Shown piece after piece: positions 1 to 12,667 of a stretch of DNA of 64,000 bases (its first letter is position 1; each line of letters starts with the position of its first letter). The translations under genes and the position numbers were made by a program. The notes under the pieces were generated by a model, which had not been told where the DNA came from, did no database searches, and saw nothing but the letters and a program-made list of their open reading frames with translations. The DNA comes from Truepera radiovictrix DSM 17093 (GTDB taxonomy: Bacteria; Deinococcota; Deinococci; Deinococcales; Trueperaceae). The stretch spans positions 1,121,001 to 1,185,000 of the forward strand of contig NC_014221.1 in the NCBI RefSeq assembly GCF_000092425.1. The letters run 5' to 3'.

Positions 1-133
1 AGTAGGCCTGGCCGCGCTTCTCGGCGAGCCGAGCGCGAATGTCTTGCAGGTCGAGGCGGGTCGTCTGGGCGTCGCTGGGAGTCGGCGTAGCGCTTGTGGC
101 ATCCATAGTTTGCGGTGCGGCACCTTTCGTCAT
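1..133 (-). CDS. actB: Alternative complex III subunit B, N-terminal fragment
   Basis: Only the first 44 codons lie in the window; the gene runs off the left edge. The peptide starts MTKGAAPQTMDATSAT and reaches LDLQDIRARLAEKRGQAY, which resembles the N terminus of the large molybdopterin-oxidoreductase-like iron-sulfur subunit (ActB) of alternative complex III. The start at 133 is supported by a TAGGA ribosome site 5-6 nt upstream; an in-frame ATG at 106 is an alternative. It follows the actA stop by 6 nt, so the two genes form one operon. Family assignment rests on a short piece plus context. Confidence 0.72.
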   Translation of the reverse strand, partial: MTKGAAPQTMDATSATPTPSDAQTTRLDLQDIRARLAEKRGQAY

Positions 134-139
134 CGTGTC

Positions 140-793
140 CTACCGGTGGCAGATCGAGCAGTTGGCGAGGGCGTCGGCGTTGATGTTGTACGCCTCGACC
201 AGCTGGGCGCCGATCTCGAGCTGATTGGCCGGGTATTCGTAGGCGAGGTTAAAGACCTCTTCGCGCGGGCGGACGTAGCGAGCGGGGTTGCGGTGGCACT
301 CCAAGCACCACCCCATCGTCATCGGCTCCGCTTTCCAGATCGCCGACATCTGGTCGACGCGGCCGTGGCAGTGGTTGCAGCCGATGCCGCTATTGATGTG
401 AGCGCTATGGTTGAAGTAGACGAAGTCGGCGAGTTTGTGCACCCTGTTCCAGGCAATAGGCGTCCCCGTCTCCCAGCTTTCGTACACGGCGGCGAGCTGC
501 GGCGTACCGACGCGGATCTGCGAGTGGCAGGTCATGCAGACCTCAGTGGGCGGGACGTGCGAGTAGGCCGAGACCTCGACGACGTTGTGGCAGTAGCGGC
601 AGTCGATACCGAGCTCGCCGGCGTGCAGCGAGTGCTGAAACCCGACCGGTTGCGCCACGGGTACCCCCACGCGGTTTCGGGAAATGCGCGCGAAGGCGGT
701 CAGTGAGATGACCAGCAAGATGACGAAGATAACACCTCCGATAATCGTCCAGCGGGCGAAGGTGTTGGCGTTCGGGGGGAGAATCTGTGGCAT
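140..793 (-). CDS. actA: Alternative complex III pentaheme cytochrome c subunit A
   Basis: A 217-residue protein with one N-terminal membrane segment (about residues 13-35), then five CxxCH heme sites (CRYCH, CMTCH, CNHCH, CLECH, CSICH). This is the architecture of ActA, the membrane-anchored pentaheme cytochrome of the quinol-oxidising alternative complex III, which passes electrons to downstream cytochromes on the outside of the membrane. The start has an AAGAGGAA ribosome site. The gene is directly followed by actB, supporting the call. A class III multiheme cytochrome of another complex is the only serious alternative. Confidence 0.88.
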   Translation of the reverse strand: MPQILPPNANTFARWTIIGGVIFVILLVISLTAFARISRNRVGVPVAQPVGFQHSLHAGELGIDCRYCHNVVEVSAYSHVPPTEVCMTCHSQIRVGTPQLAAVYESWETGTPIAWNRVHKLADFVYFNHSAHINSGIGCNHCHGRVDQMSAIWKAEPMTMGWCLECHRNPARYVRPREEVFNLAYEYPANQLEIGAQLVEAYNINADALANCSICHR

Positions 794-1544
794 CAGCGGT
801 TCCTCTTAAACGCAGCGCGCGCTGCGGGCGCAAGACCGTGCTTGGCGCAGCGCGTAGCCGTGAGAGACGCGAACCCGGCGGTGGCGAACGAATAGCGACG
901 TCACAAAATAGGCACCTTTCACTAGCGCGAACCGGTTCGTGAGCCGAGGCCGATATACCGGTGCCGACGCCGGCCCCCCAAAAAGCCCCGCTGGGCGACG
1001 GTGAGCCGACCCGACCCCGGCCGGGGTAGCCACGAGGGTTCTACATGAAACGATCCCGACAACCACGTACCTCCTTTGAAGAGCGGCGGTCACGCCAAGA
1101 GCGCTGCCGAGTGGAAGCTTCCAAAGCCTGCGCCCGTAGGGTGCCGAGCCCCAAAGCCCCAGCACCCTACCGCTCGCACCCTGCGTCTAGACGAGGCCAC
1201 ATTAAAGGTATCACACGGCCCAAAAAGCCCTGACGGGACATTTGTCCTGTGCGTCTAGAACGGTATAAATCCGACCTCAACGGGGGACAATGAGGTCCGC
1301 AGAATGTTCTACGGAGTTTACGTTACACATCATTTCACATCAAGGGCTAACGTCCCTCTAAGCGCCGTGAGAGCCTCGGCGTCGCAGCGTCGCTGACGCG
1401 TTTGTCGGCGGCGGCGCATCGACTGGGCGCGTTGCGACGCCAGCTTTAGCGGTGCAGCGACCGAGCCGTTTATACTTTCTGGAGGCGCGGGGTTTTGGTC
1501 CTCGTCGCTGCGTCTGCGGACGCCAGGGGAGACACGAAACGGCT
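794..1544. other. Intergenic region between actA and sua5
   Basis: No convincing gene is present. On the minus strand there is a promoter-like pair at 1262-1290. Between it and actA lie two copies of TGCGTCTAGA (1188-1197 and 1250-1259), a 9-bp inverted repeat GTAGGGTGC/GCACCCTAC (1136-1144 with 1162-1170), and a good ribosome-site-like AAAGGAGGT near 1073-1082 that is not followed by a recognisable reading frame. If the promoter is real, the actA transcript has a roughly 460-nt leader. On the plus strand, TATACT at 1471-1476 is a plausible -10 box for sua5. Confidence 0.5.
1262..1290 (-). promoter_or_regulatory. Candidate promoter of the act operon
   Basis: Reading the minus strand, TTGTCC (1290-1285) and TATACC (1267-1262) are separated by exactly 17 nt, a good match to a sigma-70 type promoter pointing at actA. 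The transcript would start near 1255. Confidence 0.45.
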
Positions 1545-2615
1545 TTGGCTCGTACACACCCAGTTTCACCGCAGCACCTCACCGAGGCAGCAGAGGCGCT
1601 TCGCCAGGGGCGTCTGGTCGCTTTCCCGACCGAAACCGTGTACGGTCTCGGGGCCGACGCGCGCAACGAGGCGGCCGTGCGCGAGATCTTCCGGATCAAG
1701 GGGCGCCCGGCGGATCACCCTGTGATCGTGCACCTGCCCTCGGCTGCGCACCTAGAGGCGTGGGCGGTAGCGGTGCCGGAGCTCGCCTACGCGCTCGCCG
1801 AGCGCTTCTGGCCGGGGCCGCTCACGCTCGTGTTGCAGCGGCACCCATCGGTGCTGGACGCGGTGACGGGTGCGCAGGCGACCGTAGGGCTGCGCGTGCC
1901 GGGGCATCCGGTGGCGCTCGCGCTGCTCGACGCCTTCGGGGGTGGGGTGGCGGCGCCCTCGGCCAACCGCTTCGGCCGCATCTCGCCGACCACGGCCGAG
2001 CACGTCCGCGCGGAGTTGGGGGACGCGGTTCTGGTGCTCGACGGCGGCCCCTGTGCGGTGGGGCTCGAGTCCACCATCCTCGATGTGAGCCGTGTGGGGG
2101 ACGCCGAGGGAGCGCCGCGGCTCCTGCGGCCGGGGGGGATCGCGCTCGGGGCGCTGCAGGAGGTCGCGCGCGCGCTGGGGCTGGAGATCGAGGACGCGGT
2201 GCAACCGGGCGCCGGGACGCGGCGCGGCGCGCCGACGCCGCGCGTCTCTGGGTCCCTGGCAAGCCACTACGCCCCAGCGACCCCGGCGCGCCTCACCGAG
2301 GACGCGGCCGCCGACTTGGCCGCCTACTGGGCGCGGCACCCGCGAGCGGGGGGAGTGGGTGAGGTAGCGGTGCTGGCGCGGCGGCCGCAGCCGCCGCTGG
2401 GCGCAGCGGCGCGCGCGCTGCGCCGCTGGCGGGTCCTCCCCGAGACCCCGGCCGACTACGGGCGCCTCCTCTACGCCGCGCTACGCGAGCTCGACGCGCT
2501 AGGGTGCGCGCTGCTGCTCGTCGAGGCGCCGCCGCCGACGCCCGAGTGGGCAGCAGTCGCCGACCGCTTGCGGCGCGCCACGGCGCCCGCTGCCTCCCCA
2601 AACGTCCCCGAATAG
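1545..2615 (+). CDS. sua5: L-threonylcarbamoyladenylate synthase (Sua5/TsaC type)
   Basis: Makes threonylcarbamoyl-AMP from threonine, bicarbonate and ATP for t6A modification of ANN-decoding tRNAs. The YrdC domain covers about residues 10-200 (GRLVAFPTETVYGLG near the N terminus, GLRVPGHPVALALL, PSANRFGRISPT), followed by a Sua5-type C-terminal domain after the SGSLASHYAP linker, so this is the long form (about 356 residues). The start is uncertain: the frame is open from an ATG at 1452, but a -10-like TATACT at 1471 would put that outside the transcript. TTG 1545, with AGGGGA about 12 nt upstream, is the only in-frame start before the conserved region. Confidence 0.88.
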   Translation: MARTHPVSPQHLTEAAEALRQGRLVAFPTETVYGLGADARNEAAVREIFRIKGRPADHPVIVHLPSAAHLEAWAVAVPELAYALAERFWPGPLTLVLQRHPSVLDAVTGAQATVGLRVPGHPVALALLDAFGGGVAAPSANRFGRISPTTAEHVRAELGDAVLVLDGGPCAVGLESTILDVSRVGDAEGAPRLLRPGGIALGALQEVARALGLEIEDAVQPGAGTRRGAPTPRVSGSLASHYAPATPARLTEDAAADLAAYWARHPRAGGVGEVAVLARRPQPPLGAAARALRRWRVLPETPADYGRLLYAALRELDALGCALLLVEAPPPTPEWAAVADRLRRATAPAASPNVPE

Positions 2616-2845
2616 CGGTCGCTGGCGAGTTCTGGTGGCTGCTTGCCGCGGTGAACCGTGAGGTCGGCCGGCAGCGCCCACCCCAGGGGGTCGTGGGAGG
2701 TTGGCCCCGTGTAGCCGCTGCCGGTAACCTATGTGACTCGGGGGGCGCGACTTGGGGCGCGGCGCCGGATCGCTGAACGCTAGCGCCCCCCAACACCGCT
2801 AGGTACGACCGCCAGCCGACAAGTGTCGGACTCGAGAGGAACGCC

Positions 2846-3364
2846 ATGGACCAGCCTCCACCGCAACACCCTACCCCCCTCGTCGCCGTCATCATGGGCA
2901 GCACCTCGGACTGGGAGACGATGCGGCACGCCGCGGCGACCCTGGGGCAGTTCGAGGTGCCGCACCTCTGCGAGGTCGTCTCGGCGCACCGCACCCCGGC
3001 GAAGCTGGCAGCCTTTAGTGAGAGCGCGGCGGCGCGCGGCTTCGAGGTCATCATCGCGGGGGCGGGGGGGGCGGCTCACCTGCCGGGGATGGTCGCGGCG
3101 GGGACGAGCCTCCCCGTGCTCGGGGTGCCCGTCGAGAGCCGGGCGCTTCGGGGCGTCGACTCGCTCTTGTCTATCGTGCAGATGCCCGCCGGCGTCCCCG
3201 TCGGCACCCTCGCGATCGGCCGGGCGGGGGCGGTGAACGCGGCGCTCTTGGCCGTGGCGATCCTCGCCAACAGCCGCCCGGCGCTCCGGGCGCGCCTCGA
3301 GCGCTTCCGCCGGGAGCAGACCGAGCGCGTCGCGGCCGCCACGCTGCCGCCGGAGGGCGCGTGA
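2846..3364 (+). CDS. purE: N5-carboxyaminoimidazole ribonucleotide mutase
   Basis: Class I PurE of purine synthesis, converting N5-CAIR to CAIR. The 172-residue protein shows the family signatures MGSTSDWE (about residues 17-24), AHRTP around His48 (the catalytic histidine loop) and the glycine-rich [11 protein letters not shown]. The start has GAGAGGAA as ribosome site. A small inverted repeat CCGACA/TGTCGG lies just upstream (about 2815-2830). Its stop overlaps the purK start by 4 nt, so the two are translationally coupled. Confidence 0.96.
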   Translation: MDQPPPQHPTPLVAVIMGSTSDWETMRHAAATLGQFEVPHLCEVVSAHRTPAKLAAFSESAAARGFEVIIAGAGGAAHLPGMVAAGTSLPVLGVPVESRALRGVDSLLSIVQMPAGVPVGTLAIGRAGAVNAALLAVAILANSRPALRARLERFRREQTERVAAATLPPEGA

Positions 3365-4494
3365 CGCCGCTGCTACCGGGGGCGACCCTCGGGATCCTCG
3401 GGAGCGGTCAGCTCGGCCGCATGTTGGCCCTGGTCGCTAAAAGGATGGGCTACCGCGTGCACGTCTACTCGCCGGACACCGCGACGCCTGCTGGCGAGGT
3501 GGCCGACGAGGAGGTCGCGGCGCCCTACACCGACCTCGACCGCGTCGCCGCTTTTGCCCGAGCGGTCGACGTGGTCACGCTCGAGTTTGAAAACGTCCCC
3601 GCCACGGCGCTCGAGGCCGCCGCCACCTACGCCCCCGTCCGCCCCGGTTGGCGGGCGCTCTACACCGCGCAAAACCGCCTGCGCGAAAAGCAGTTCTGGG
3701 CCAAGCGCGGGCTGCCGCACGCGCCCTTTCGCGTGATCCGCGCGGCTGCCGACCTCGACCTCGCGCTGCGCGAACTCGGAACCCCGGCCGTGCTGAAAAC
3801 GGCGGGTTTCGGTTACGACGGCAAGGGGCAGCGCACCGTGCAGACGCGCCGCGAGGCCGAAGCGGCCTTTGCCGCGTTGGGTGCCGACACGTACGTGTTA
3901 GAGGCCTTTGTCCCCTTCGAGCGCGAGGTGTCGGTCATAGCGGCGCGCCACGAGAGGGGCTTTATGCACTACGGGGTGCTGGAAAACCGGCATCACCGGC
4001 ACATCCTCGACGTCACCTCGGCCCCCGCCGAGGTGAGCGCCGAGGTCGCCGAGACCGCTGTAGCGCTCACCCGCGAGGTCTTCGAGGCGCTCGAGCTCGT
4101 CGGGGTGGCCTGCGTGGAGTTTTTCCTGACTGCGGCGGGGGAGCTTTTAATCAACGAGTTGGCGCCGCGGCCCCACAACTCGGGGCACCTGACGATCGAG
4201 GCGTGCGCCGTGAGCCAGTTCGAGGCGCAGCTGCGCGCGGTCTGCGGGTTGCCCCTCATGCCATCGGCGCCCGTGCGACCCGCCGCGATGGCCAACCTTC
4301 TGGGCGACCTCTGGGCGGGTGGTGAACCGGACTGGGCGGCCGCGCTCGCTTTCCCCGACGTTCACCTGCACCTCTACGGCAAGCGCGAGGCGCGCCCGGG
4401 GCGCAAGATGGGGCACCTCACGGCGCTCGCCGCGACGCCCGCAGCGGCGCGGGAGCGGGTGCTGGCGGCGCGGGCGGCCTTGACGGGCGCCTGA
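3361..4494 (+). CDS. purK: 5-(carboxyamino)imidazole ribonucleotide synthase
   Basis: ATP-grasp enzyme making N5-CAIR from AIR, bicarbonate and ATP, the partner step of PurE. The 377-residue protein begins with [12 protein letters not shown], has the ATP-grasp core with [12 protein letters not shown] (about residues 146-157) and [12 protein letters not shown] near the metal site. The GTG start lies inside the purE stop (GTGA), which fixes it. Length and motifs are normal. Confidence 0.96.
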   Translation: MTPLLPGATLGILGSGQLGRMLALVAKRMGYRVHVYSPDTATPAGEVADEEVAAPYTDLDRVAAFARAVDVVTLEFENVPATALEAAATYAPVRPGWRALYTAQNRLREKQFWAKRGLPHAPFRVIRAAADLDLALRELGTPAVLKTAGFGYDGKGQRTVQTRREAEAAFAALGADTYVLEAFVPFEREVSVIAARHERGFMHYGVLENRHHRHILDVTSAPAEVSAEVAETAVALTREVFEALELVGVACVEFFLTAAGELLINELAPRPHNSGHLTIEACAVSQFEAQLRAVCGLPLMPSAPVRPAAMANLLGDLWAGGEPDWAAALAFPDVHLHLYGKREARPGRKMGHLTALAATPAAARERVLAARAALTGA

Positions 4495-4505
4495 TATAAC
4501 GGGGT

Positions 4506-6458
4506 GTGCAGAACCTCCGCCTTCTCTCCCCCGAGGCGCGCGCGCACGTTGAGCGCCTCTGGCCGCTCGCCGAGGCGATCCTGGCGCCCGCCGACCGGCA
4601 GCTCTTTCAGCTCCGCTTGGTGCGGCAGTTCGAGAACCTCTACGAGGCCCTCGTGCCCCTCTACGGGGCTCGAGACGACTTCGCGGAGCTGCTCGGGCGG
4701 CTCGTGCAGCTGCTCGCCCGCGCCTACGCGGCGCGCCCGGAAAAGCTCAAAGCGCTCGACCTCGAGCGCGACCTCACCCCCGACTGGTTTCAGCGCGAAG
4801 GGGTAGTCGGTTACGTCGCCTACGCGGAGCGCTTTGCGGGCACCCTTAAAGGGGTCGAGGCGCACCTCGACTACCTCAAAGAGCTCAGGGTCACGTACCT
4901 GCACCTGATGTCGGTCATCAAGACGCGCGAGGGCGAAAACGACGGCGGTTACGCGGTCGCCGACTACCTCGACGTGCAGCCGCAGCTCGGGACCCTAGAG
5001 GACTTGGAGCGGCTCTGCGCGCGGCTCCGCAGCGAAGGCATCAGCCTCTGCCTCGACTTCGTGCTCAACCACTGCGCCGACACGCACCCGTGGGCCGAGC
5101 GGGCGCGCGCGGGCGACCCCTTCTACCGCGACTTCTTCTACGTCTTCCCCGACCGCACCCTCCCCGACGCCTTCGAGCGGACGCTCCCCGAGGTGTTTCC
5201 GGACTTTGCCCCCGGCAACTTCTCCTTCGTCCCCGAGCTGGGGTGGGTCTGGACGACCTTTCACCGCTACCAGTGGGACCTCAACTACACCAACCCCGAG
5301 GTCTTCCTGGCGATCACCGACACCCTGCTGCAGCTCGCCAACAAAGGGGTTGAGGTCTTTCGGCTCGACGCCGTCGCCTTTATGTGGAAGCGGCTCGGTA
5401 CCGACTGCCAAAACCAACCCGAGGTGCACGAGATCCTCCAGGCGCTGCGCGCCTGCTCGCGCATTGCTGCGTCCGCGACGCTGCACAAAGCCGAGGCCAT
5501 CGTCTCACCGCAGCAGCTCATCCGCTACTTCGGTACGGGCAAAGGCTTCGGCAAGGCGTCCAACCTGGCCTATCACAACTCGCTCATGGTGCAGTTCTGG
5601 TCGGCTCTGGCGAGCCGCGACACGCGCCTTATGACCTACGTCCTCAAGAACTTTCCGCGCATCCCCCCGACGACCGCTTGGGCGACCTACATCCGCTGCC
5701 ACGACGACATCGGTTGGGCGGTGACCGACGAGGACGCGGCGGCGGTGGGGTTAGACGGCCACCTGCACCGGGCCTTTTTGTCGGACTTCTACGCGGGACA
5801 CTTTCCCGGGTCGTTTGCCGTCGGCGAGGTGTTTCAGTTTAACCCCGAGACCCAGGACCGGCGCATCTCGGGGACGTTTGCCAGCTTAGCGGGGCTCGAG
5901 CGGGCTTTGGAGCAGGGCGACCCCGACGAGATCGCCCTCAGCCTCGAGCGCATTTTGCTCGGCTACGCTCTCATGCTGGGCTTTGGCGGTACGCCGCTCC
6001 TATACATGGGCGATGAGCTGGGGCTGCTAAACGACTACAGCTACACGCAGCACCCGGAGACGGCGGGTGACAACCGCTGGCTGCACCGGCCCTACATGGA
6101 TTGGGCCAAGGCGGCGCGGCGGCGCGAGGCGGGGAGCCTCGAGGCGCGGCTTTTCGGCGGGGTGCAGCACCTCATCGGCGTCCGCGCGCGGACGCCGCAG
6201 CTCCACGCCGCCTACCAAGCGGAGATCGCCGAGACCTACCACCCCCACCTCTTCGCCTACGCGCGGCCGCACCCTCTGGGCACGCTGCTATGCGTCTACA
6301 ACTTTAGCGAGCGGCCGCAGGAAGCGGATGTCGGCCTGCTGAGCGCCCACGGCCTCGACGCGCCCTACGACCTGATCACCGGCGCGCGCGTCGCAACCGG
6401 GCCGCTGCCTCTGCCCCCTTACGGGCGCCGCTGGTTGGTGCAGACGCCGCCCGCTTGA
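4506..6458 (+). CDS. Amylosucrase (GH13)
   Basis: A 650-residue GH13 enzyme with the helical N-terminal domain typical of amylosucrases, which build alpha-1,4-glucan from sucrose and release fructose. Catalytic residues are visible: nucleophile Asp288 in [10 protein letters not shown], acid/base Glu330 in [11 protein letters not shown], and Asp400 in RCHDDIGW. Length is close to the characterised Neisseria and Deinococcus enzymes (about 630-650). The GTG start follows a TATAAC -10 box (4495-4500) by 5 nt, so the transcript is probably leaderless. It ends in front of a bidirectional terminator. Sucrose hydrolase is the main alternative. Confidence 0.9.
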   Translation: MQNLRLLSPEARAHVERLWPLAEAILAPADRQLFQLRLVRQFENLYEALVPLYGARDDFAELLGRLVQLLARAYAARPEKLKALDLERDLTPDWFQREGVVGYVAYAERFAGTLKGVEAHLDYLKELRVTYLHLMSVIKTREGENDGGYAVADYLDVQPQLGTLEDLERLCARLRSEGISLCLDFVLNHCADTHPWAERARAGDPFYRDFFYVFPDRTLPDAFERTLPEVFPDFAPGNFSFVPELGWVWTTFHRYQWDLNYTNPEVFLAITDTLLQLANKGVEVFRLDAVAFMWKRLGTDCQNQPEVHEILQALRACSRIAASATLHKAEAIVSPQQLIRYFGTGKGFGKASNLAYHNSLMVQFWSALASRDTRLMTYVLKNFPRIPPTTAWATYIRCHDDIGWAVTDEDAAAVGLDGHLHRAFLSDFYAGHFPGSFAVGEVFQFNPETQDRRISGTFASLAGLERALEQGDPDEIALSLERILLGYALMLGFGGTPLLYMGDELGLLNDYSYTQHPETAGDNRWLHRPYMDWAKAARRREAGSLEARLFGGVQHLIGVRARTPQLHAAYQAEIAETYHPHLFAYARPHPLGTLLCVYNFSERPQEADVGLLSAHGLDAPYDLITGARVATGPLPLPPYGRRWLVQTPPA

Positions 6459-6606
6459 GGCGCGCAGAAGCGGCCCCCGTCGCGCTCGCCGCCCTCAGCG
6501 TCGCGTGAGGCGGTCGCCCGAGGAGCACGTCGCGCTCGGCGACCCTCCAGAACGCGCCTTGGGGCAGCATTTGCGAGTGCGCGTCTACTCAGACGTGTAG
6601 CGAAAA

Positions 6607-6636
6607 CCCCTTGGCGAGCGGCGCCAAGGGGTCTTT
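6607..6636. terminator. Bidirectional terminator behind amylosucrase
   Basis: A perfect 10-bp stem CCCCTTGGCG/CGCCAAGGGG (6607-6616 with 6622-6631) has TCTTT on the plus side and an A-run on the other, so it can end both the plus-strand amylosucrase and the minus-strand gene at 6675. Confidence 0.8.
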
Positions 6637-6674
6637 GAGAGCGCGTGAGCTACATCCCGGGGCGCCGCGACCCG

Positions 6675-7040
6675 CTACGCCCACCACAGCTCCTGGTCCG
6701 CCGCGTCGCGCGCGCCAGGCTCTTGGAGGCGGCGTTCGCGGCGCTCGAGGCGGCGCACGTAGCGGTAGGCGGTCTTAACGTCGTTGTCGCCGAGGCTCTG
6801 GAGGCGCCGGACGGCCTGGAGGGTTTGCCCTTCGCGGATCAGCGAGGCGAGGCACACCTCCTGCGTGGCGTCGAGGCCGACGGGCTGGTGTTCTGTCAGA
6901 CGTACCCCGAGGGCGCCCAGGCCCACGACGAGACCGACCACAAAGGGCGGCAGCCCGCGCCCCTCGGCTGAAGCGACAAGGAGCCCGCCCCCGAGAAGAA
7001 AGAGGGTTGCGGAGAGTAGAAGCGTACGAGAAGGCGTCAT
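6675..7040 (-). CDS. Small membrane protein of unknown function
   Basis: About 121 residues with two closely spaced hydrophobic segments at the N terminus (about residues 5-22 and 32-48), then a charged, Arg-rich cytoplasmic-type tail ending in QELWWA. No family is recognised. ATG 7040 is preferred; GTG 7043 is directly before it. TAGCCT 7 nt upstream would fit a leaderless promoter. A 6-bp inverted repeat CTAGGC/GCCTAG (about 7047-7063) lies in the promoter and could be an operator. It is convergent with amylosucrase and divergent from the ribosomal block. Confidence 0.6.
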   Translation of the reverse strand: MTPSRTLLLSATLFLLGGGLLVASAEGRGLPPFVVGLVVGLGALGVRLTEHQPVGLDATQEVCLASLIREGQTLQAVRRLQSLGDNDVKTAYRYVRRLERRERRLQEPGARDAADQELWWA

Positions 7041-7102
7041 CACCCCTAGGCTAAGCGCCTAGCCTGAAGCTTGCCTTAAGACGCGCGTGGACGCGCCGGG
7101 CC

Positions 7103-7132
7103 TTGCGTTTTGGCGTGGGGCTCCAGTATACT
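7103..7132 (+). promoter_or_regulatory. Promoter of the ribosomal superoperon
   Basis: TTGCGT (7103-7108), 18 nt, TATACT (7127-7132). It is the only good promoter ahead of rpsL and leaves an approximately 140-nt leader. Confidence 0.6.
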
Positions 7133-7276
7133 AAGCAAGTTTGCACTCCCCGGCCCGCAGCGTTGGGTCAGGGAGCGGCTTCGTCGTGCGTTTATCTACG
7201 TAAGACCCAGCCTAAAGGATCTCGAAGTGGGCCCTGCCCCCGCTGCTGCGCCCCGCGCCAGCAACTTGAGTAAGGA

Positions 7277-7675
7277 GTGATCGCGCTGCCAACCGTTAAC
7301 CAACTCTTGCGCAAAGGGCGCAAAGCCCTGCCGAAGAAAAACAAAGTGCCGGCGCTTAAGGGGAGCCCGCAGCGCCGCGGCGTCTGCACGGTGGTTAAGA
7401 CGCAGACCCCCAAAAAGCCCAACTCGGCGCTCCGCAAAATCGCGCGTGTGCGGCTTTCGCACGGCGCCGAAGTGACCGCGTACATCCCCGGCGAAAAGCA
7501 CAACCTGCAGGAGCACTCGGTGGTGCTGATTCGCGGGGGGCGCGTCAAGGACCTGCCCGGGGTGCGTTACCACATCGTCCGTGGCGCGCTTGACGCTCAA
7601 GGTGTCGGTGTCGGCCGTTACGTACAGCGCAACCAGGGCCGCAGCAAGTACGGCACGAAAAAGCCGAAGAAGTAG
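7277..7675 (+). CDS. rpsL: Ribosomal protein S12
   Basis: Small-subunit protein at the decoding centre. The 132-residue reading carries the canonical [10 protein letters not shown] start region, the KPNSALRK segment (streptomycin-resistance site) and [13 protein letters not shown]. The reported start is GTG 7277, but the only ribosome site, AAGGAG at 7272-7277, overlaps it. The third codon after it, CTG at 7286, is spaced 8 nt from that site and would give the canonical S12 N terminus (Met-Pro-Thr-Val). True initiation is therefore probably at CTG 7286. First gene of the superoperon. Confidence 0.95.
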   Translation: MIALPTVNQLLRKGRKALPKKNKVPALKGSPQRRGVCTVVKTQTPKKPNSALRKIARVRLSHGAEVTAYIPGEKHNLQEHSVVLIRGGRVKDLPGVRYHIVRGALDAQGVGVGRYVQRNQGRSKYGTKKPKK

Positions 7676-7683
7676 GAGTCAAG

Positions 7684-8154
7684 ATGGGACGCAGAAGAAG
7701 AGCAGAGGTCCGTCGGCTCGAGCCCGACCTGGTCTACAGCGACACCACCGTCACCGCGTTTATCAACAAACTGATGCGCGACGGCAAGAAAAACTTAGCC
7801 AGCCGGATTTTCTACGGCGCTTGCCGGTTGATCCAAGACCGCAGCGGTCAGGAGCCCCTTAAGGTGTTCCGCCAGGGGCTCGACAACGTCCGCCCCCGCA
7901 TCGAGGTCAAAAGCCGCCGCGTCGGTGGGGCGACCTATCAGGTGCCCGTCGAGGTGCCGCCGCGCCGCGCGCAGTCGCTCGCGCTGCGTTGGCTCGTGGC
8001 CGCCTCGAACGCCCGCCCCGAGCGCACGGCAGTCGAGCGCGTCGCCGGTGAACTGCTAGACGCTGCAGCCGGACGCGGCGGCGCCGTAAAGAAAAAAGAC
8101 GACGTCGAGCGGATGGCCGAGGCGAACCGCGCGTACGCCCACTACCGCTGGTAG
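7684..8154 (+). CDS. rpsG: Ribosomal protein S7
   Basis: A 156-residue S7 that nucleates the head of the 30S subunit. It begins [10 protein letters not shown] and carries [12 protein letters not shown] and [11 protein letters not shown], both typical. A TAGGAG ribosome site lies about 6 nt before ATG. It sits 8 nt after rpsL in the str operon. Confidence 0.97.
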   Translation: MGRRRRAEVRRLEPDLVYSDTTVTAFINKLMRDGKKNLASRIFYGACRLIQDRSGQEPLKVFRQGLDNVRPRIEVKSRRVGGATYQVPVEVPPRRAQSLALRWLVAASNARPERTAVERVAGELLDAAAGRGGAVKKKDDVERMAEANRAYAHYRW

Positions 8155-8164
8155 GAATGAGCTG

Positions 8165-8258
8165 AAAGCGTCTATGACGCTAAGCTTTGCTTAGTGGCAG
8201 AGGCGCAAGTCAGCCTAAAAGCGTCTGTGACGCCGAGCTTCGCTTGGTGGCAAGGACG
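8165..8258 (+). repeat. Two related 41-nt hairpin units ahead of fusA
   Basis: Units 8165-8205 and 8218-8258 are about 80% identical. Each folds into two small hairpins: GCGTC-tat/tgt-GACGC, then CTAAGC-ttt-GCTTAG in the first and CCGAGC-ttc-GCTTGG in the second. The changes in the second hairpin keep pairing (T-A to C-G, A-T to G.T), which suggests that the RNA fold matters. Confidence 0.6.
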
Positions 8259-8275
8259 CGGACGCGCGCTGCAGC

Positions 8276-8304
8276 CGCCCCTTGAAGCAGCGCTTCAAGG
8301 GGCG
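8276..8304 (+). promoter_or_regulatory. 13-bp hairpin upstream of fusA
   Basis: A perfect 13-bp stem CGCCCCTTGAAGC / GCTTCAAGGGGCG with a 3-nt loop ends 12 nt before the fusA ribosome site (AGGAGA). No T-run follows, so it is more likely a processing, stability or translation element than a terminator. Confidence 0.55.
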
Positions 8305-8326
8305 CAGGGAAGACCCAGGAGAGAGT

Positions 8327-10399
<2,073 letters not shown>

Positions 10400-10509
10400 G
10401 CGTAAGGGTGCCGAGCGGCGCCTTCGGGGCGCCGCTTCGCTTGCGCCTAGACGCGTGGCAAACGGTTGGGGCAGGTAGCCCCTGACATAACGACCAAAAG
10501 GAGCAGAAG
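10400..10509 (+). promoter_or_regulatory. fusA-tuf spacer with two hairpins
   Basis: It contains a strong hairpin AGCGGCGCC-ttcgg-GGCGCCGCT (about 10414-10436) and a second, GGGGC-aggta-GCCCC (10468-10482), followed by CATAAC, a possible -10 box for an internal tuf promoter. The tuf ribosome site AGGAG follows. Confidence 0.45.
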
Positions 10510-11726
<1,217 letters not shown>

Positions 11727-11727
<1 letters not shown>

Positions 11728-12047
11728 TGGCCGCGCCGCGCATTCGCATCAAGCTGCGGGCCTTTGACCACAAGAGCCTCGACTCGTCGGCGACGAAGAT
11801 CGTCGACACGGTCAAGCGCACGGGCGCCAAGGTGGCCGGTCCGGTTCCCCTGCCGACCCGCATCCGCCGCTTCTGCGTGCTCCGCAGCCCCTTTACCGAC
11901 AAAGACTCGCGCGAGCACTTTGAGATCCGCACCCACAACCGGCTGATCGATATCAAGACGCCGACAAAGAGCACCATCGACAGCCTTATGCATCTAGACC
12001 TCCCTACCGGGGTGGACATCGAGATCAAAACGGTCGGAGGACGGTAG
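11727..12047 (+). CDS. rpsJ: Ribosomal protein S10
   Basis: A 106-residue S10 ([28 protein letters not shown]). ATG overlaps the tuf stop by one base (TAATG), so str and S10 operons are joined by translational coupling, an arrangement known from Thermus. Confidence 0.97.
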
Positions 12048-12667
12048 TGAAAGGACTTCTCGGCACCAAGGTGGGGATGACCCAGGTGTGGCAGGGTGAC
12101 CGGCTCGTACCGGTCACGGTCGTCCTGGCTGGTCCCTGCCCGGTGGTGCAACGCAAAACCCCCGAGACGGACGGCTACAGCGCCGTTCAGCTCGGTTGGA
12201 TCGCCAAGCGGGACAAGGTGGCGACCAAACCCGAGTTGGGGCACGCCAAAAAGGCGGGGGTGAGCGCGCAGCGCCACCTCGTCGAGTTCCGCGACTACGA
12301 CCCCGAAGGGGACACCGTGACGGTGGAGATCTTCAAGCCGGGTCAGAAGGTCGACGTGACGGGGACCTCCAAGGGGCGGGGTACGGCGGGTGTGATGAAG
12401 CGCTGGAACTTCGCCGGTCTGCCCGCTTCACACGGGGTAAAGAAAAAGCACCGCGCGCCCGGGTCGATCGGTCAGCGCAAGTTCCCTGGCCGCGTCTACA
12501 AGGGTAAACGGATGGCGGGGCGTTACGGCAACGAGCGCGTGACGACCCTCGGGCTCGAGCTGCTCGAGGTGCGCCCCGACGACAACCTGCTGCTCATCAA
12601 AGGGTCGATCCCCGGCGCCAACGGCGGGCTCGTCGTCGTCAAGGCGTCGACGAGGGGGGCGAAGTGA
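12047..12667 (+). CDS. rplC: Ribosomal protein L3
   Basis: A 206-residue early-assembly protein of the 50S subunit. It begins [14 protein letters not shown]; the conserved basic loop [17 protein letters not shown] reaches the peptidyl transferase region. GTG start overlaps the rpsJ stop by one base (TAGTG). Confidence 0.97.
   Translation: MKGLLGTKVGMTQVWQGDRLVPVTVVLAGPCPVVQRKTPETDGYSAVQLGWIAKRDKVATKPELGHAKKAGVSAQRHLVEFRDYDPEGDTVTVEIFKPGQKVDVTGTSKGRGTAGVMKRWNFAGLPASHGVKKKHRAPGSIGQRKFPGRVYKGKRMAGRYGNERVTTLGLELLEVRPDDNLLLIKGSIPGANGGLVVVKASTRGAK

Noticed and set aside
806-1165. 119-codon minus-strand frame upstream of actA
   Set aside because: Composition is not protein-like and no conserved motif; the ribosome-site-like AAAGGAGGT inside it is too close to the possible GTG.
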